Assembly (NCBI RefSeq): GCF_963675165.1
Contig: NC_087377.1
Location: forward strand, 3,068,978-3,132,977
DNA from: Halichondria panicea
Lineage: Eukaryota; Porifera; Demospongiae; Suberitida; Halichondriidae
Reading direction: 5' to 3'
DNA: 64,000 nucleotides
Part shown: in pieces, positions 21,343 through 34,007 of the stretch
How positions within the stretch are numbered: the first letter of the stretch is position 1
Layout: the number at the start of each line of letters is the position of its first letter
The notes under the pieces: model-generated
What the model saw: only the letters and a program-made list of their open reading frames with translations
Database searches by the model: none
What the model was told of the DNA's origin: nothing
Made by a program: the position numbers and the translations under genes

Positions 21343-21738
21343 CTGTATACACAAATTCATATTTATGTTAAATTATTCCATAGGGAAAGTGAGCATGCAG
21401 TTTTAGAAATTGTATGACAAGCTGCGTATATACATGGTGTCAAGCTATAATGCGTACAAGCCAGATTCACTTAATATAAATAAAGTTGCTCACTTTATGG
21501 CAGGCCTTGATTATTATGTGGGAACAAGCACATTTTTGGGGAAAAACTTTACTAGGTGCACTAATAAAATAATAATGACATTGTGAAGTATGTGTGCTTC
21601 ATGGGGTAACAATGAAGAAATGAATGGTACTAATGAAGGCAATGGATTAGCAAACTGTGACAATTAATGAAATTCCGATTTGATAGATTTTTAATCCAAC
21701 ATAGACAGTACAGTTATAGTTGAGGTTAGATAACTGAC

Positions 21739-21982
21739 TTGACTGGTGTTTGTAGAGAGCTGTGTAGAGAGTGAGGAGCACTTTCCCAGCAGCTGCATCC
21801 TTCACCTCACACTGGTAGTGACCAAAGTCCTCCTCTCTCACACTCTGGAAACTCACAGTGTTGGGTTGATCATCAGTTGTCTTGATCTGACGTCTGGAGC
21901 CCTCTTTGCTCCAGTGGAAGGAGAAACCATCCTCAGCAAACTTTAGCACCTCTAGTTCCGTCCTGCTTCCTAGACACACGTG
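21739..21982 (-). CDS. Ig-like domain exon
   Basis: Acceptor TATGTACAG, donor GTCAGT, phase 0 in and 1 out. One Ig-type sandwich: Cys near the start (HVCLGSRTELEVLKF), the core Trp in FSFHWSKEG, and the late-strand signature EEDFGHYQCEVKDAAAGKV with D-x-G/H-Y-x-C. There is no signal peptide or membrane segment in the chain, so it is most likely cytoplasmic, as in the paracaspase MALT1, where Ig domains follow a Death domain. It bridges the third COR and the last Death domain. Confidence 0.7.
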
Positions 21983-22098
21983 CTGTACATATATGTAGGT
22001 AGGTATGGGCGTTAAAAAAATGTAAATAGTAGAACTAAGCCAATACTATATCAGAGCAGATTACAATAGCTAACGTACACAAACACACACAAACACAC

Positions 22099-23018
22099 CT
22101 TCCCCAGCCAGACTTGCTGTTCTGATTTGAGACCAACTGCTTTCTTGGAAGCCTCACAGATAAACCTGATTCGTGATTTGCTAGAGAGAGCACACAGATG
22201 GTTGACGCTGCGTTCAGTACAATCTTTGGAACAGGGACATTGGAATGCAATATGCATCACCAGATGCTGGAATAGGCACTTGATAGTGTAGAGGATTGTT
22301 TCCAGCACATATCCACAGAGGTCATGAAGAGAGGTGTCAGGGTCGTCTCGAGAGATTCGAATTTCGTAGCTCTTTTCGTGGGAGAGTAGCGTAACCGTAT
22401 GAACATCATCGATAGAAAACGAAACACAATTTCGTTTGACGCCATCTTCCACCAATTCCCACGTCAATCCGAGAATTCCATGAGGGCCTTGGGAAACTAG
22501 TCGAGTGATGAGCCCACAGAAGACTCCTGTTGGTACGTAACCAAAGCTGAATGTGATGTGGAGTGGTTCTGGGTTGTTGGTGTCTGGTGGAGGTGGGTTG
22601 GTCAGCTCCTCTTGTGAAGCACAGTCCAAAATAGCAGGCATGAGGTACGTGATTCGAGTGACCTTCGGATCATTGGCATCTTCGTGGACAATTTCGGACA
22701 GAAGGTTGAGATATTGCAGCAGTATGATGAGATGCTTGGCTGGGATAATCTCTCCTTTCTTGAGCATCTTTGTAACATCGGGACCAGTACAGTACTTGAT
22801 AATGGCCTCCAGTGAAAACTGCCCCATCTTGACCAACTCTGCTCGCTCAAACTCAGTGACGTAGCCTTCAGAATGGAGGATGCGTAAAGCAGCAAGTATC
22901 AGTTGGCTGATGCTAGTGAAGATCACTTCAGGACTGCAAAACAGGTGGTTGCTCAGCCAGCCATCGATATCATTGGGTACATTCCCGTAATGGAGTATGG
23001 ATCCAATCTTCTGTAGGT

Positions 23019-23020
<2 letters not shown>
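22099..23020 (-). CDS. COR domain exon of third ROCO module
   Basis: It begins directly after a (CA)n acceptor at 23021 and continues the preceding Roc in phase 2. COR hallmarks: a YLQKIGSILHYGNVP start (winged-helix end, loss-of-polarity LHYGN), hydrophobic helices through HLIILLQYLNLLSEI, then the beta-rich C-terminal part with HITFSFGYVPTGVFCGLITR. It ends in a Cys cluster and LKSEQQVWLGK, the same ending as the other two COR modules. COR mediates dimerisation of ROCO GTPases. Donor GTGTGTTTGTGTG lies in a TG tract. Confidence 0.8.
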
Positions 23021-23093
<73 letters not shown>

Positions 23094-23101
23094 TGTGGGA
23101 G
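22986..23101. repeat. (TG)n microsatellite abutting a splice acceptor
   Basis: About 70 bases of near-pure TG on the plus strand (23022-23092), i.e. (CA)n on the transcribed strand, ends exactly at the AG of the COR exon. It therefore replaces the usual pyrimidine tract. Confidence 0.9.
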
Positions 23102-23627
23102 TGTGTGTGTTTGGAAAGGGGATAGTAAGCAAAAGGTTAACTGCATGGGTTGGATGGAACCTCGCCCGCTGAAGCATAAAATTGACTCAAACGTTATGCA
23201 CATTTGATTTTAATGAAGGACATTCAATTGACATTTTAATTACAATTATAGTTTTTCCGGTTGGTACTGGATGTAAAAACCACGAAATAAGCTGTGACAG
23301 CATTTTATTATTCTATAGTATCTATAGTGTCCAACATAGTAGTGACCAATAGTGTACAATAGTGTCTTTTAGTGTCCTTTTAGTATCTAGAATAATGTCA
23401 ATAGTTGTTCAGTAGTGTCCGTGGTGTCTATGGTGTCCTACAGCTTCTCAGTTAGGCGTTTTGTGGCTTGTAGCTACGTACTATTAGTGTAAGATCTAAG
23501 GACAATTCAGTAATAATTATATGCCAGTTGTGTGTGCGTGTGAGTGTGAAAATTAATGTATAAGTGCATCAGTACTATACACGTACTACGATGTAATATA
23601 TAAGAAGTAGAATAATTATGAGCTTAC

Positions 23628-24873
23628 CACAGACAGAATTTGGTGTCTTCTTCATCCATTTCCAACAATCTCCCTATTTCCAGGCAGTCTTCCATCGACA
23701 CGATTGAGTACTCCATCCGCAGTAGTGTGCCCAGTAGAAGCCATTTCGGTTTGATGGGCAGAGATGCATCCTTGAAGTAACGGGCGAAAACATCGCTCAA
23801 GAAATCACGAATCGGGGCAATGTCAGACTGTTCAGTTCCAGCAAAATTGTCCACGGCAAAAAATGAAGATTCAGAATCAGACGGAGGGGATACAAGGATC
23901 TCGGAAAACTTTTGAGTGGTTGGTTTCAGAGCATGGTTGACTTGCTTGATTTTCTCTTTCGGATTCTCCAACTTGTCCACGTGAGTACCGATTAAAGCTG
24001 CTACCGGACGAACTTGTTGGAAATTTTCAAACTTCTCGTTCAATTTGAAGATGGTTTTGTACTTGGTATCTTCTCGAGAGATGTGATGGATACTGGCAAC
24101 TGCTGAGAGGATTTGAGAGACTGTGGTTTCCACTGTGTGAACAGCTTTGAATGGAGTAATGACTGTGTTGTCACGACTGAAGGGAATATCGTAGGGCTTG
24201 TCAAGTTCCTTGCTCAGATCCAAGAACACTAGATACATGGCAGGACCATTGCATAGGGCTGGTAGCATTTCTAGGAAGGCAGGTTGTCCTCCAACATCAT
24301 TGATGTTTAGCAAGGTATTGCCAAGACATTTGGCCATTTCGAAGAAGTTTCCGCTCTTTATCAGCTTTTGCAGTCGAGCCTTGATCGGTATGCGCCTGTT
24401 CTGTTGGTAAGCATCCTCTCGTCTTTCAGTGCGTGTTTCTTTTTGAGGCTTTGACCGAGGCTTTTCCAGAGAAGGTGGCTTGGGTATGCTTGTGTGCTTT
24501 TCGCTTTCGGGGACAGTTTTTGTCTTTTCCTGGCTTGTGGCACTTGGGACTTCATCGACCTTGCTACTGTACATGTAGCCAAAGAGGATCTTTGCTTCCT
24601 CTTCTACGTCTTTGGAACAAACCCAATCTGTGACATCTTTGTTCATGTAGGTGACCACTTGATGGCAATTGGCGAGTAGCGTACTGCGTAGCTTTGCCTT
24701 GTCTCCAGCAGAACTGATGTTTTCGATATCTTTCAGCAAACGACTAAGAGTTGTTGTTTTTCCCACGGATGGTGGCCCGACAAGAAAGAGGCGGAGGTAC
24801 TGCATGGAGATAGTCTCTTTGTCAGTCATCAGATCGTCCAATTTCTTCAGATATCGCTTTTGCTCTCCAATCA
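23628..24873 (-). CDS. Roc GTPase exon of third ROCO module
   Basis: Acceptor AATTATGCAG, donor GTAAGC, phase 1 in and 2 out. GTPase motifs are intact: P-loop GPPSVGKTT, G3 DVGGQPAFLEMLPAL, G4 GTHVDK. A Lys/Glu/Pro-rich insertion of about 70 residues (SQEKTKTVPESEKHTSIPKP region) sits between G1 and G3. The end, PKWLLLGTLLRMEYSIVSM, is the Roc-to-COR junction. A Roc domain of the LRRK/ROCO class, predicted to bind and hydrolyse GTP. The exon is in phase with the small exon at 28451-28621 upstream. Confidence 0.88.
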
Positions 24874-24929
24874 CTGCATAATTATAAGAAAGAGAAATAA
24901 TTATTAAAATGTACACTCAACGTTATATA

Positions 24930-25343
24930 CAGTAGACTCTCGTTAATCCGGTCACCCTTGGGACCATGCAGCTTGGCGAGGTGGCCGTATTTCGGGAAAT
25001 AGCCGGGGCTTAAAAACGACCTTACCTCGAATCTAATGACTAATTTTGTGGTTCTTGTCTCGAGGATAATGTAAGGTAATGAATCATTCTGTTCTCTAAT
25101 CCTATTTTATTTACTAAACCACACCTAAAACGTCATATCCGGCCGTAATACACATATAAAATTACATTGAAAACCTTGTTTGGGACAGCCAGCACTGGCC
25201 GATATTCAGAATAGCGAGTGGCCGTACTTCAGGGTGAGTTTTGTGCAGTAAACATAAAATAGCATTCCGTGCCAAGCCAAAATAAATGGCCGGTATATCG
25301 AGGTGGCCGTACTTCAAAGAGCCAGAATAGCGAGAGTCTACTG
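24930..25343. mobile_element. pogo/Tigger-like MITE
   Basis: Ends CAGTAGACTCTCGTTAATCC and its reverse complement near 25320-25343 are flanked by TA. Such CAGT..CTCG-TAATCCGG ends are typical of pogo/Tigger elements. The interior repeats GGCCGTA-TTC motifs. Non-coding, in an intron. Confidence 0.8.
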
Positions 25344-25912
25344 TAGTATCAATCAAAGTTTATATACACAACTACACTCCTTTTTGGCAATTTGCTAATA
25401 TAAAATTTATATATAAATACCACATGTACATCTCACATTGGAGTCCGTAGATTATATTTTTTTAGAGCTTAGAAAGAGACCTTTCAAATGGTACGAACGA
25501 CGTTCATTATTATATTGGCCTGCATGCAAGCACATACCAAAACATTACATCCCCTGACGAAGTTTGGTGCATCATTTGAAAAGTTTCCTAAAGCAGGTGC
25601 TAAAGTGAAATATGTTCACCTAAAGCACCCCCGGGCCCCTCGTTAATATTTCAATCATTACTATTCAAGAACACATATAAGCGCATGACAGTGGCGGATC
25701 TAGAAAAAGTGATAGGTAAGTGCTGAGCAAGAGTACCGGGCGCGAACATTGAGGGTATAATTATACTTTGGACGTCATTTCTGGTGGGTGTTATTTATAG
25801 ATGTGCAGTGGTTCCTTGCACTCCATATTTACTTGCCGAGTCTAGTCTGCACTGCAGTGCAGCTTTTATCACAGCTTTTAAAATACACTATACTGTTGTA
25901 ATAATTATAATG

Positions 25913-26636
25913 AAAGCACCGCGGCCTCGGTGGAGGTGCCAAAGCTACATAACATAAAGCTACTAATAGCTTTTATACACACAATGACATTATCATGATA
26001 AACTCAACATTAATATTTTTTGCAGTCATTATTTTGCATGCCATCTCAAAGAGTGGGTAATGATCGACCATGATTGTTGTTAAAATGATCGATGCCAAAA
26101 GTTCAAGTCTAAAATTAATGGATGCACATCAGGAAGCTCTCTTCTCACTCTTGCAGCTACCAATAGCTATAGCGTTCTAGTGCAGAGCTAACAACTAAGT
26201 AGAGTAGCAACACTCGGTGAACAAGTTTTGCTATACGGACTCTTCTGAAAAGGCTGCAATGGCATTCCAAGTAAGCAAAACTATAGGCATAACTCAAGAA
26301 TGAAGCTTTATTTTGCAAATCCACACACACAAACACACTACCGTATACCTCGCTAGTTTACGGTATAATTTTACAAAGGTTTACTAAAGTATTACGAGTT
26401 ACCAGGATTCTGGGTAACTCAGTTTTCGCATGTGCACTATCACCAATGCAATCATAGATACTGTACACTCCGTGGATCGATGTGAAACATAAGGTAGTAT
26501 ACGGGTAGATTACGGAATATTCGTGTTCACTCACTAGCTGCAACGGCACCCAGCTGCAGAAAATAAATACCAATCCAAGAAAACATGACTAGAAGCCTAT
26601 ACTTGCACTTCATTGATCCTTGAGCAGCTGAAACAG

Positions 26637-26684
<48 letters not shown>

Positions 26685-26735
26685 CTACCGTATACCTCGC
26701 TTGTGCATGCGCACCGAGGCATAATTATAAGTCTA
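25913..26735. repeat. Dispersed repeat family, copy A
   Basis: Starts with TGAAAGCACCGC, includes GTGGGTAATGATCGACCATG and GAGTAGCAACACTCGGT, and ends CTCGCTTGTGCATGCGCACC after a CA run. The same order of blocks is seen at 42760-43265; reverse-complement pieces lie at 57665-57865, 58460-58630 and 59060-59310. Confidence 0.8.
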
Positions 26736-26906
26736 CAGCTATAGCTATAGCTAGTACCAAGTCTGAGAGTGACTTCAACACACATCATTTCTCCAAGGTC
26801 AGGTGGGTGCTTGAGCACCCTCTGCTATACCTAGCTGCTAGATAGCCAACGGTTTCCGGCGAAGGTTTAGAACTTTGTCACAACATAATTATAATTATGG
26901 CTATCT

Positions 26907-27771
26907 CAGGGGCGGATCCAGGATTTAGGGAAGGGGGGTTCTTACTTCTTGGCCGCGCGAAGCGCGGACAAGAAGTGTCACTCTGCGCGTAGCGCCGAAA
27001 TTTTTGGGTTGACCACGCCCCCTTTTACATGCCACGCCCATTAATTAACCACATTCCCCTTCAACTATATAATGTCTGAAAGAACACAAGGCAAAGCCAT
27101 TCTCATGCTCTGGGATAGTGATTGCACTTTCTTCTCTTTCAGGAGAGCACCAATTAATGTCCATTGGCTGATCCTCAGCGGAAGATCTCGTTGCTTGCTT
27201 CGATGAACACGGAGGGGGCTGGTGGTTCCAGTGGAGAGATAGTTGTGACTGGAGGAAAGATGGTTGTGACTGGAGGAGAGACGTTGATGACTGGAGGAGT
27301 GACGATGGTGGCTGGTGGTTCTCTTGAAGAGGAGACTAGCTGTAGACTTGACGCATCATCTAGATTATTATATTAGTCAATATAATTATTATAGCAATTA
27401 TAATTAATCTATACAGTGTCTATCATTCAGTATGCAGTGCCATGAACTCTCCCTTACCTGAAACTTTACTCCAGGAGTCAATGGAGGGTTGCAATCTAGC
27501 CTTTTGTTAGGATTCATGGCCAGGCTCAATTATCACTGCTACCATGTGGCTGGATGAGTCAATATAGCCAGCCCCACCCTCATATTATGCAGAGAGTACC
27601 AGCCCCACCCTCACATTATGCAGAGAGGACTTTGTACCCTATTGTCATGACAGTAGTACAGTATAAAGCTAGCTAGCTAGCTAGCTAGCCAGGTGTATTA
27701 AATATAAAGTATCAACTTAGTGGAAGGGTAGTTCGTACGAACCCAACGAACTACCTCTGGATCCGCCACTG
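26907..27771. mobile_element. hAT-like non-autonomous element, 5-bp duplication
   Basis: Ends CAGGGGCGGATCCAG and CTCTGGATCCGCCACTG are inverted and flanked by TATCT on both sides. The interior (27210-27330) holds a 21-bp repeat that would translate as GG-VVTG-type heptads; I treat it as non-coding. It lies in an intron of the ROCO chain. Confidence 0.75.
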
Positions 27772-28450
27772 TATCTTATGATATTGCTTAAAATAGTATC
27801 TATATACATATCCTCCGCAGTGCTCAAACTTGCTAGTTTTTAGTGCCGTTTTGGTTAGGGAGAGATTTGAAGAAGATCTTACGGCTAAAGGTCCAAAAAT
27901 TATACGGAGTAAGCTTGAATAAATTGTCTAACTTTTGATAAGAAAAATTTGTCAAGAAATATTTTAGTTCTGGAGATGATTGACGTTACGTACATTTTTT
28001 ACGATCACCGCCATTATCACCTAAAATTATGTCCCACTACAATAACTTTTGGGGAAATATATTTGAATCATGTTGTAGCTTATTCTTTTACCTATAGTTA
28101 TATACAATGGTATCAGCATAATTTCTTAGAAATGTTCTAATCATTAATTTAAGTACAACTACTCACCTATTTTTGTATTCTACTCTCTAGACTGGATGCA
28201 CTGCAGTGCGAAATTTTCGAAGGGCTTTTCACTGATTTCGTGGGTTAGCAATCCTACACGAACATTAAGTCCACGAAAATTGTTGTTTAGAATTATCTGC
28301 TATAACGTCCAAAGATTAGCTTCCGCAGTCATTCCATGAACATTGTGCAACGAAGTGCTTTAAGAGGCCTAGGCCCTTCCACAAAATATAAGTGCCTCGA
28401 AAATTTCGCGCTATATACGGTATAACCATGCATTACCTACTACTACCCAC

Positions 28451-28621
28451 CTTTGTCGAGGTTTGGTCTGAGCTTTGCAGCAAGTTCCTCGTGTCCGAGC
28501 TCACGAAGGTGGTGTATAACTGTCTTATATGTCCTCTCTCCAGTCAAAGCAAATCTTTTGATGTTCTTGTCTAGAAGCAGCTTTTCTAGAGCATCAGAGT
28601 CTTCCTCAGTCAATGGAGAGC
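28451..28621 (-). CDS. Small exon of the ROCO chain
   Basis: Acceptor TGTGTTTGCAG, donor GTGGGT, 57 codons, phase 1-1. The helical peptide includes EEDSDALEKLLLDKNIKRFA and VIHHLRELGHEELAAKLRP. I cannot name the domain; the length and helix pattern could be a truncated Death-superfamily fold or a linker. It joins in phase to the CARD-Death exon upstream and the Roc exon downstream, which is the reason to place it here. Confidence 0.6.
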
Positions 28622-30384
28622 CTGCAAACACAACCAGCAATGTTTACACAGCGGACAATAATTAAGAAACACCGAACGATGGCACATTTGTGCATTATTG
28701 GCTAGTGATAACATATACTTCAGCTTTAACATTTGCAGACAATCAGAATCACTGATTCAATAGAACAATGAACACTATATACAGGGAAATAGGACATGTG
28801 CTCCTGGAAACTGTGTGTTAATTAAGTGTTCTGAGGTCAGGACAAAAGAAAAACTATGCTAACAAATGCCATCTATATCGGATATTATCAAGATCAAAAT
28901 TGATTCTGCCAGGATGTGGGGAATCAAAAATCGATTGTCTCACACGTGGAGATAAGCGTGCATGCGCATTATAGATCCACTGGGATAAGGGATGTCGATC
29001 TGCAAGAGGTTAATAGCTAGCTCCTTTAGCAGACAGACTATTGTAGCTAATAAGCTAGCGCTCTATAGCGTAAAAGGCTACTCATATAAGTTCAATAGAA
29101 ACTTTGTGCGAAGAAATGATGCTACGAAAACTTTTCGATGTGCTAATTTGAAGATTTGAGAGAGAAAACTATACAATGATATAATTATCATTGCAAGTGC
29201 AAAAAACATTTGTGAAGGGTAGGGTTGGAAGAGCATGCGCATGCACTGAAGTAACAAAAAGTTCGAAAACAAGACTATGGGTTGGTATAGTCTTTGCATG
29301 CTCCAACTAGTTGAAGGTGGGGCTCAATCTTTGCGATCTTTAACAGTTGGGTCCAGCATAGCCTTGATCCCAGGCCGAGTTTTCGCTTTTATAACGGTTA
29401 GGCGAACAACTAGGCCTGGTACTATAGTTGTCTGTGCATGCGTCAGTCGTTCGTCAGATTCTGACGAATGGATATTCTCGTGACATTTATATTTGCGTAC
29501 TATCGTGTACTATAGAAGTCAGTTCCCGTTTTATTCAAGACTGAACAACAAGCTTAGAGAAGAGGTATAAAGCTTTATCAAGCTTGTTAAGGTCAGATAT
29601 TTTTGTGTGGGCCCTATGCTATCAAGTCTTGTTCATGTTTGGAAAGATCTAGGTAGACTATAGTTTCACCATTGATCTACTTTTAATATGGTGGATCAAG
29701 TGAAGGGTGTGAGCTAGAGAACTTGGTGCTGCCATCATCAGCTCGTCGACAATGACACTATAACCTGTTTAATACGGGGAAATTTAAATATGTAGATCTA
29801 CGCGTATTTAGAATGTCTACTTCTCTGTACAGGAGCAATGGCTAACATCCAGCTATCTCAACAGTGCTCCTCTTGGCTATACTAACGGACGAGACTGGAC
29901 AGTTTGAGGTAAGGGTTTAACCGTCTTTGCTTTCTGATTCTTTTTTCACAAAATTAATGTTTTTTTACACTTTTTCTTCACAGGTACCAGCATAGATTTA
30001 GATCAGTAGGTGGCTATGATAAAAAAGGAGATTTTTATTTGCACTGTTCAGTTTGTGTCTGTTACGATAATTATCATAAAGTTCTTTTGGTCTTGTACAT
30101 GACGTATGCATCATCATAATTATAGGGGCTCTTGTAAATTCACTTGCGAGCATTAGCTGGAGCGTAAGAATTGACAGTTCAAAACACTACTGTTGCTATG
30201 GACTAAGATAAGAGGGGTGTGGCCATGCTTTCTGCTATGTCTGAGCATGCTCAGTAGGAAAACAACTGATGGCGACCTGACCTCTGCACCTATTAAAAAG
30301 AGGGCGTAGTTTCCACCCTAGCAAATTTAACTTCGAGGGAAAGTGATTAGTTTGGGACGTACTCAAGACAACAGAGGTCTGTAA

Positions 30385-30832
30385 TACCGTAATTGATGTA
30401 ATTACAGCGCCACCATGCGCCATGTCAGCATCAGCATAATTTTTTAGGTCCTAAAAAAGCGCCAACCGTTGTTGAAATTATTTTTTTCTGGCATTTATAA
30501 AAAGGCTTATTTGAGACATCAAGACAATCATCCTGCATCTTTGACTTCCTTCACTAATTCTAAACTGTTACAGTTGTTTAACCCATAGCTACAGTCAATG
30601 AATGTTGTTCACAAATCACTCAGATCTCAACGGTGCAGCTAGCTAGTGAAACTGAGCTAGACCACGCCCATTTTCTCAAAAAATTCTATACTAGCTGTTA
30701 AACATAAGCGCCACCATAATTTGGCGCCAGCTTGGGCCGGCTGAGCGCAATTTTTTGTGCTCTAAAGATGCGCCACTCAAAAGTGGAATTAATTTTTTTC
30801 TTGCGCTATAATTACATCAATTACGACATGTG
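30385..30832. mobile_element. MITE with GTAATTGATGTAATTA ends
   Basis: Inverted ends CGTAATTGATGTAATTACAG and CATCAATTACG carry GCGCCACC-like inner blocks. No transposase frame. Intronic. Confidence 0.6.
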
Positions 30833-31530
30833 ACTAGTTTGTCCTATAGTTCTCTAGACTAGCTTGCGGAAGAAGGTGAGGAGAAGATGAAGAAAAAGAT
30901 GTTGTTTTTTCATGTTCTCATAACAGTTTCACAATTCAGTTTATATTTCGACAAATACCACAAATGATATCGGCAACAGATATAATATTATTATGAACTC
31001 AAAATAACTTTGTCTTGTGTCTTGGGTGAGATCCAGAGGGGGGGGCTTTTCCTGTTTTCGACCCAACCCTACTATTAGCACTACTGTGCTAATGATAGCA
31101 TGTACAAAGTATTTTCTTCTCAGTTTCTTTTCTACTCAGTTATATACATACCGGTAGATATATTTATACACTTTCTTTGTGTGAAATTCGAAAGCAAATT
31201 TTTCATAATAGAAAAAACTTATTCCCCTTACACTCTTGAGCGAAAGCATAACATGGTGAGAAGGATTAGCACAGCGCATCTTGCAACACTCATTAGAGTT
31301 TTATCTATGGATTCTACGCATATTTTGGAGGCCGTTTAAATTTTAAGATCAGGAAGCTATTAGTGCATGTCAGTATGGATTGACTAATTACAATCTAGCT
31401 ATAGAGTCATAATTATACATTAATATTTTGCTATAACTATAACTGGAATTAGACGGCAATCTAGTATCAGTAGGACAGTATATAGGGATGTGACCCGGCC
31501 AGCTCATGTACAATGCATAGCTAGGCCAAT

Positions 31531-31867
31531 CAGGGGCGGATCCAGGAATTTTGAAAAGGGGGGGCAGTTTGAATAAAATTTTTACTAAAAAAAAGGTCAA
31601 AAGTTTTTTTAAAGCTCAATCAGTGTAGCTTTTCTGATCATGGATTGATTGATGACAGTATGACATACATAGTAGCAGGAGATAGCGGAAATGGATGGAA
31701 TCATCTTGCTCTTCAGCTTCAAAAGTCTACACTAGAGATCGTCTGCATGCGATATGCTGCAATTGATTTCTGCTCTAAGCCACACCCACTTTGTGAGCTA
31801 GTTTTATTCGAGCTGGTCAGAAAGGGGGGGCACGTGCCCCTTGTGCCCTGCACTGGATCCGCCACTG
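31531..31867. mobile_element. hAT-like MITE, 5-bp duplication CCAAT
   Basis: Ends CAGGGGCGGATCCAGGAATT and GGATCCGCCACTG with CCAAT directly repeated outside. Related by its ends to 26907-27771. Non-coding, in an intron. Confidence 0.8.
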
Positions 31868-32113
31868 CCAATGTATAGATCAGTTTGGAGGTAGCAAAGA
31901 TAACCAAACGTCGCCACACCCAATTCCGCATTCTTGAAGCGTGACATTCCTGAGCGTCAGTGAAATACATACAAAGGGGATTTCTGAGATACGATGCAGT
32001 TATATAGTTGCCTCGCGCTTAGGCGAAAGCTTGGCAAAGAAATATGAAAATTCAAGAGGGAATTTTCTGCATAATTATAAGTATAATAATTATATACACA
32101 GAATGTTGCCTAC

Positions 32114-32716
32114 TTTTTTGAGCCTTTGATTTCTTCAAGACTTCATTTAATCCACTCTCATACAAGACAGTAAAGAGTTTATCTCGAGTAGCATCTTGTC
32201 CATTTCTTCGCTTCCACTCGTAGAAAAACTGATAAATTTGCTCTTTTAGGTCTCGTTCATGGGTGTATTCAATTGATTGAATGTTAGTTTCCGTAAAACC
32301 AAGACCTCTGGCTAGGACCATCCAATCTGGTCCAATGTGGTCAGAGATTTCCCTGATGAGTGCATCCACTGACTCTACAGCATGATCAACATCTGATGAG
32401 AAGGATAGTGCACATTTGTTAAGCTCTTCAACAATTTCATCATGTCCTTGGTGCTCCTCACTGGTATTAAATAAACAATCGTAGAGTAGGTCAAAACCAT
32501 TTTCACCTCCATTTCTTTTTATTAGTTGGATAAGATTAGTTATCTTAGTTAAATTGTCAAGATACGGCGATTGTACGGAATCGACGTCAGCCATATGTAC
32601 CAGACGATATTTTAGCAAGTATGGAAGGAGTGTGGATATGCTAACAAAGAGTGTAAGGCTAGGGAGACACTCTTTAAAGACATCTTCAGTCATGTAACGT
32701 TCAATTAGGGAAGTAT
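32114..32716 (-). CDS. CARD plus Death domain exon
   Basis: Acceptor TTTATCTTCAG, donor GTAGGC, 201 codons, phase 1-1. Residues 1-100 look like a CARD, with long helices and the late motif RNGGENGFDLLYDCLFNTSE that is typical of CARD helices 5-6. Residues about 118-195 are a Death domain: LIREISDHIGPDWMVLARGL, GFTETNIQSIE, IYQFFYEWKRRNG, then LFTVLYESGLNEVLKK. A CARD-Death pair is the layout of the vertebrate adaptor CRADD/RAIDD, which links caspases to PIDD. Here it is embedded in a larger chain or, alternatively, encodes a separate adaptor with an unseen first exon. Confidence 0.8.
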
Positions 32717-33257
32717 CTGAAGATAAAAGAAAAAAGTGGTTATACAGCCTGCTAAAGACAAAACGAATCGTATACCGTACCCTCGCGAAAGTAAGCCCAT
32801 CCCCTCTTTTGCTTGCACGAGGGTATTTTGACTCGACACACCCACACAGAATGTAGAGTTTGAGTATGCATGCGCAGTAGCTAAATGCCACATGTTTACA
32901 TTAATTAGTGTAGAAAAGCAAGTTATAGGTAGTATAGCTAGTTAGACTAATATACTCCTTGCTGGACCAAGACTAGAAATATAACTTTCTCTGTGTGGAT
33001 CTGTTTGCCCTTTAAAAGATGTCAATGCAAGGGAACAACTATAGTCCTATAATTATGCTGAGAAAGGGAACAATTAACAATCTGATATCACCCAGGCCAA
33101 TTTTTCATGTTACCTTGCCTTGGTTTTCTGAAACAAAGTACCTGATAGCTCTGTAGGAATATAACCTAACATCCTTCGGCTGCTACATCTGACGAGCAAC
33201 GAATAGAGTCAGAGTCGGCTATTTATTCATTTTCATTCTTATCATGCTTTAATCATA

Positions 33258-33830
33258 CAGTGGAACCTCCGAATAACGGACAAGTTGGTGCAGGGGGTTT
33301 TATCCGCTATTCAGAGGTTTCCTACATTGGGAGGCTAGGGTTACGTTATCTCAAATGTGTTTAATGAGATAATAATGACTTCAAATACACAAATATGATG
33401 AACTGAATCAGTATACATGTAGCCGTTGTCTTGGGAACAGATCAACTACCACAAATTAATTATTGTAAAATGCAAGTGGACTGTCGTCACATGACAGTGA
33501 GTGAGAGAGACAACGGTGAACTGCAGCAGACTGAATCTCAACTGTGCATGCACACATGACAAGAATATACGTAGCTAAATAGTCAGTCACAGCAGTCCTC
33601 TTGCTAAAGAGTGTTTTTAAATAGGAGCATGACCAACAATGTCATCCTGTTTCAAGTCCACACTGGAACTGCTGTAGAGCAGCAGGCATATAGGGGATAC
33701 CATTCTTGTAGATCTATATTGACTATAACCACACCCTTCGTCCGTTATAGGAGGTTAATTCTTGCACTAAATGCGTTTCGTGCAAGGGCAATGTTCGGAG
33801 TTTAGAGGTGTCCGCTATTTAGGATTGCAA
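33258..33830. mobile_element. Degenerate Tigger-like element
   Basis: Left end CAGTGGAACCTCCGAATAAC next to TA resembles Tigger ends; GTCCGCTATTTAGGATT at about 33809 is a decayed counterpart. ORFs inside are not convincing. Confidence 0.35.
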
Positions 33831-34007
33831 GTACACTAGTTAGATAGTAAAAGCAGATTAAATGCTCTGTCCCCTAATAAGCATAAACTTCTTGCAGAAA
33901 AGGGTGGGCGTATTTTTGCGAGGGTATAAATTATAATAGTGTGATTTCTATCGCAAAAGGCCTATAATTATACTGTACGTTTACAGCCTCTAAAGTCAAA
34001 GTTATAC

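Noticed and set aside
22953-23207. THTHTH and CVCVCV ORFs
   Set aside because: Translations of the TG/CA microsatellite.
27164-27376. ORF with GG-VVTG heptads
   Set aside because: Lies wholly inside a hAT-like element and is produced by a 21-bp repeat; no splice or domain support.
31100-31339. 79-codon plus-strand ORF
   Set aside because: No family signature, opposite strand in an intron of the ROCO chain, hydrophobic by AT-rich composition.
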